A stretch of DNA of 8,299 bases, taken from positions 1-8,299 of the forward strand of contig JAKAWM010000102.1 in NCBI GenBank assembly GCA_021827285.1, given 5' to 3'. The notes beneath the pieces are model-generated. The model was given only the letters and a program-made list of their open reading frames with translations. It was not told where the DNA came from and searched no databases. Numbering within the stretch: the first letter of the stretch is position 1; each line of letters begins with the position of its first letter. The position numbers were made by a program, and so were the translations under genes. Positions 6,019-8,299 of this stretch are shown piece by piece. The DNA is from Actinomycetes bacterium (GTDB lineage Bacteria; Actinomycetota; Acidimicrobiia; Acidimicrobiales; Palsa-688).

Positions 6019-6153
6019 TTACTGGACAACCAGGGCACCTAATGCCGCACCTTGACATCCCTGCCGTTGGACTGCCCAGGTCGCGAAGTTGCCGTCCCCT
6101 GTACTGATGGGCCGTCCAGAACGGGTGTGGCCGTAGACCTTGGGCTCAGTCAT
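6019..6153 (-). pseudogene. Ribbon-helix-helix (CopG-like) antitoxin remnant, N-terminal only
   Basis: The ATG at 6153 is preceded by GGAGG at about 10 nt and opens MTEPKVYGHTRSGRPIS. This closely resembles the start of actinobacterial CopG/RHH antitoxins (x-YGxTRSGxPITDEL...). After Ser17 (about 6103) the resemblance ends abruptly. The frame runs on through unrelated sequence to a stop at 6019-6021 without the expected acidic linker or the C-terminal ribbon-helix-helix. The DNA-binding part is therefore lost. The start overlaps the end of the upstream toxin remnant in ATGA fashion once that gene's frameshift is corrected. Identification rests on 17 residues plus the neighbour. Confidence 0.5.
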
Positions 6154-6334
6154 GGTCCGAGCAGCCTCCGGAACTTTGCGCGCTCGGCATCGCGTGGAGG
6201 ACCAACGGGCCACCCTCGGCCGCGGTCATGACGACGACCTCGCGCAGGTTGCCGGCAGCGTCTGGGCCGATGACGAGGCCGAAATGCTGACGCCATAATA
6301 CGCGCACGGGTCGTGCGCCTATTCTGACTAACAC
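6150..6334 (-). pseudogene. Small TA toxin remnant, 5'-truncated and frameshifted
   Basis: The minus-strand frame from 6334 encodes LVIGPDAAGNLREVVV followed by LVLHAMP, the C-terminal half of a small toxin type that commonly precedes CopG-like antitoxins in actinobacteria (pattern: IGPDxxGNLLEVVV...HAMxxRxKFxxLL). As read, the frame then degenerates to a stop at 6146-6148. Shifting frame at 6183-6184 gives RAKFRRLLGP and TGA at 6150-6152, exactly the expected ending and overlapping the next ATG. So one base has been lost near 6180-6187. The N-terminal ~25-30 residues are also absent; the frame begins at a GTG overlapping the stop of the HTH remnant. The gene should be non-functional. The exact toxin family name is uncertain (RelE/BrnT-like superfamily is a guess). 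Confidence 0.55.
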
Positions 6335-6495
6335 TAACTGGCCAGGAGCTGCTGGACTCGTTGGTGCGAAAGCCCGAGCATGTCAGCGGCGTCCCGCACG
6401 CTGAGGCTGCCGTCTCTTACCAATGCGCGCGCTGCCTCACGGGTGGCGGCGGAGGCAGCCTCGACAACCGCCTGCTCGGCGAAAGCGGCGACCAT
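6334..6495 (-). pseudogene. HicB-like antitoxin C-terminal HTH fragment
   Basis: From the ATG at 6495 the frame encodes 53 residues ending at TAG 6334-6336. An Ala/Glu-rich helix (AEQAVVEAASAATREAARAL, 6-25) leads into LSVRDAADMLGLSHQRVQQL (31-50), a sigma-factor-like HTH that closes many actinobacterial HicB-type antitoxins. Those proteins normally carry an N-terminal HicB fold of about 70 residues. Upstream here, the frame holds only an Arg/Pro-rich stretch before a stop near 6577, so the N-terminal domain is gone. The stop overlaps a GTG by one base (TAGTG), which opens the toxin remnant. It is either a standalone mini-HTH protein or, more likely, a truncated gene. Confidence 0.55.
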
Positions 6496-6538
6496 GGTGC
6501 CGGAGCTGGCCAGGTCCCTGCGTGGTCGTCGTGCTCGG

Positions 6539-6555
6539 GGCCGCCTTTCGCGGCC
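6539..6555 (-). terminator. GGCCGC/GCGGCC hairpin between the permease and the TA remnants
   Basis: A perfect 6-bp GC stem (6539-6544 with 6550-6555) around a 5-nt loop lies about 90 bp after the end of the ABC permease gene and before the HTH remnant, in the direction of permease transcription. It could end permease transcripts. No T-tract follows. A run of seven G (6560-6566) lies immediately beside it. Confidence 0.25.
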
Positions 6556-6620
6556 ACGTGGGGGGGCGTACAGGAGCCACTAGCGAAGTGACCTGCAAGG
6601 CCGTATAACCCTGGTGTGGT

Positions 6621-6656
6621 CGAGACCGTCACTCCAAGACCCTCACTCCGAGACCA
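6621..6656. repeat. 14-bp tandem repeat across the permease stop codon
   Basis: TCACTCCAAGACCC (6629-6642) and TCACTCCGAGACCA (6643-6656) match at 12 of 14 positions. An 8-base partial copy (CGAGACCG) precedes them at 6621-6628. The second unit contains the stop codon of the permease, so the repeat duplicates its last codons into the 3' flank. It is probably replication slippage. Confidence 0.5.
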
Positions 6657-8299
6657 CCGCCTTTAGGACATCGAGCTTCGCGGCGCTACGACCGGGCAGG
6701 ATGGCCGCAGCCACGCCGGCCAAGCTGGCGAGCACGACGATCACGACGAGGCTCGTCACGGGAAGACTGAACTGGCCGATGCCTTGGTCGGCCGAAGCCT
6801 TGATCAAAGCCCAGCCGAAGAAGATGCCGATTGCCAACCCTAAGACCGTGCCCTGAAGGGCGATGATCACCGACTCCCATCTGATCGACGACCGCAACTG
6901 GGCGCGCGTCATACCCACCGCTCGCAGCACGCCGAGCTCACGGGTCCGCTCGAAGATCGACAGTGCCAGAGTGTTGGCGATCCCGAGCAAGGCCATGAGG
7001 ACGGCGAGCCCGAGGAGCACGTATATAAGCGACAGCAGCTGGTTGATCGCCTGGGCCTGCTCGGCCTTGAAGTCGGCACGGTCGAGGACCTTGGCTCCCG
7101 GGTAGGCCGAAGCGACCTTCTTCAGGGCGTCGAGCGCCTGGAGGTTGCTCGCCGAAGGGGCTTTCTTGATGTAGATCTGCGTGTCGTAAACGTTGGAGAA
7201 GTTGGCGTCGTAAGCCTTCATGCCGAGGACGTAGTTACCCGCGGGCTGGTTCTCTCCGTAGATCATCGCCACCCGCAGGTGCTGCGGCCCGGTGTCCTTG
7301 AAGATGACCGGGATCTGGCTCCCGATGTGAAGGTGCTTGTCTTTGGCCACGTCTTTGTACACCGCAATGCTCCTGGCGCCGAGGTCAGACGGCTTGCCCT
7401 GGAGGGGCTTAACATCGAAGAGCTGGAACGCGGTCGAAGGGTCGACCCCTAGGAGTGCCTGCACAGAACCCTCGATCTTGGCGGTACCCATCCGGACGCC
7501 TGTGGCGGCCTTTACTTCTGGCAGGCCGTTCAACCGCTGCGCCAGGCTCGGGTCGATCCCGCCGGCGTAGCCTGCGCCAGAGTCGATGATGTAGTCGCCG
7601 GTGAAGGCCCGGTCGAGCGTGGCGTCGATGGAGGCCTTGGTCGAGGCAGCGAAGATGGAGATGAAGGCGACAAGGCCCACCCCGATCATGAGGGCAGACG
7701 CGCTGACGGCGGTGCGTTTGGGGTTACGGGTCGCGTTTTCCTTTGCCAGGCGCCCCGTTACACCCCGGAGGCGGGGAAGGGGCCAGCCAATAGACCGCGA
7801 GAGCGGGAGGGAAACGGTGCGGCCAAGTATGGAGACGCCAAAGAAGACGAGCACGGCGCCGATACCTACGACCGCCAAGGCATTGGACGGGTGGGCGAAC
7901 AAGCCGGTAAAGAGCCCGGCGACGCCGGCACAGGTAACGGCGATCCCGACTATGACCCGCTCTTTGGACCCGTAGCCCGAGCTGCCTGCCACGACATCGC
8001 GCATGGCCGCAACAGGGGGGACCTTGCCTGCCTTGCGCGCCGGCGCGTACGCCGACATCAAAGTCACACCCACTCCGGCGAGCAAGCTCACCAGAACTGT
8101 TCGCCAATAGAACGCGACGCCTCCCGCCGGTATCGCGAGCCCCATCGCAGCGAGCAGCCCCTTCAGACCGATTGCCACAGCGACACCGAGGCCGAGGCCG
8201 ATGATCGAGGCGATGAGCCCGACCGCGAAGGCCTCGACGAGGACGCTACTCAGCACTTGGCGCCTCGCGGCACCGAGCGCTCGCAAGAGCGCGTTCTCC
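6643..8299 (-). CDS. FtsX/MacB-type ABC transporter permease, C-terminal ~550 residues (continues beyond window)
   Basis: The frame is open to the right edge, where ENALLRALGAARRQV shows the middle of a permease rather than a start. The TTG at 8286 is therefore not the start. The protein has two FtsX modules. The first ends with membrane segments at about 17-45 and 63-80 (numbering from 8286) and APARKAGKVPPVAAMR (81-96). Central helices lie at 111-130, 137-155 and 193-214. An extracytoplasmic domain spans about 215-415. The second module has helices at 417-444, 472-495 and 510-530, with the coupling motif RTRELGVLRAVGMTRAQLR (447-465) and the end PGRSAAKLDVLKAV (531-544). This is the ~800-residue, two-module layout of actinobacterial permeases that work with an ATPase (MacB/LolD-like) to export or extract lipophilic or peptide substrates. 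The ATPase gene would lie right of the window. Substrate unknown. Confidence 0.9.
   Translation of the reverse strand, partial: ENALLRALGAARRQVLSSVLVEAFAVGLIASIIGLGLGVAVAIGLKGLLAAMGLAIPAGGVAFYWRTVLVSLLAGVGVTLMSAYAPARKAGKVPPVAAMRDVVAGSSGYGSKERVIVGIAVTCAGVAGLFTGLFAHPSNALAVVGIGAVLVFFGVSILGRTVSLPLSRSIGWPLPRLRGVTGRLAKENATRNPKRTAVSASALMIGVGLVAFISIFAASTKASIDATLDRAFTGDYIIDSGAGYAGGIDPSLAQRLNGLPEVKAATGVRMGTAKIEGSVQALLGVDPSTAFQLFDVKPLQGKPSDLGARSIAVYKDVAKDKHLHIGSQIPVIFKDTGPQHLRVAMIYGENQPAGNYVLGMKAYDANFSNVYDTQIYIKKAPSASNLQALDALKKVASAYPGAKVLDRADFKAEQAQAINQLLSLIYVLLGLAVLMALLGIANTLALSIFERTRELGVLRAVGMTRAQLRSSIRWESVIIALQGTVLGLAIGIFFGWALIKASADQGIGQFSLPVTSLVVIVVLASLAGVAAAILPGRSAAKLDVLKAVVSE

Noticed and set aside
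6052..6057. TTGACA as a -35 promoter element
   Set aside because: No acceptable -10 hexamer is found 16-19 bp downstream and there is no plus-strand gene after it.
8284..8286. TTG as start codon of the ABC permease
   Set aside because: The frame continues upstream to the window edge with ENALL, which together with RALGA forms a conserved internal FtsX motif, so the gene simply runs off the window.

Overview
The window is GC-rich, with GTG starts, overlapping stop/start junctions and protein families typical of Actinomycetota. No rRNA, tRNA or other species-level marker is present, so the assignment goes no further than phylum. It reads as an accessory region: intact genes alternate with recognisable wreckage of defence and toxin-antitoxin (TA) genes. 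An ABC permease gene enters from the right edge.

Left (1-2126): the last 31 codons of an IS982-type transposase abut a XhoI/PaeR7I-type restriction endonuclease gene on the minus strand. That gene is cut off just before its catalytic E-x-K. Its partner, an intact gamma-type N6-adenine methyltransferase, overlaps it by 7 bases and is therefore left as an orphan modification enzyme. A possible operator lies over the putative -10 box of the methyltransferase gene.

Centre-left (2127-4230): an AbiEii/AbiGii nucleotidyltransferase toxin gene carries what looks like an in-frame internal deletion. It is followed by a 36-codon ORF overlapping its stop and by about 330 bp without a recognisable gene. 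Next come a short-chain dehydrogenase/reductase (SDR) whose catalytic Lys is replaced by Arg, a fragment resembling a second SDR, and a hairpin.

Centre (4242-5899): a hipBA-type TA operon is the clearest functional unit. Four near-identical 14-16 bp palindromes (GGCACGATCGTGCC core) lie at 61, 60 and 61 bp centre-to-centre, upstream of and up to a 65-aa HipB-like HTH antitoxin. The antitoxin gene overlaps hipA (406 aa kinase toxin) by GTGA. The palindromes are most likely autorepression operators.

Right (5900-8299): on the minus strand are the C-terminal HTH part of a HicB-like antitoxin, the C-terminal half of a small toxin with a single-base frameshift, and the first ~17 codons of a ribbon-helix-helix antitoxin. 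All are broken remnants. The window ends in the C-terminal ~550 residues of a two-module FtsX/MacB-type ABC transporter permease.

Overall, one mobile-element edge and five or so decayed defence/TA genes surround an apparently intact hipBA operon and an orphan methyltransferase. The most noteworthy structure is the evenly spaced operator array before hipBA. I found no convincing wholly new system; all family names come from motif recognition by eye, without database searches.
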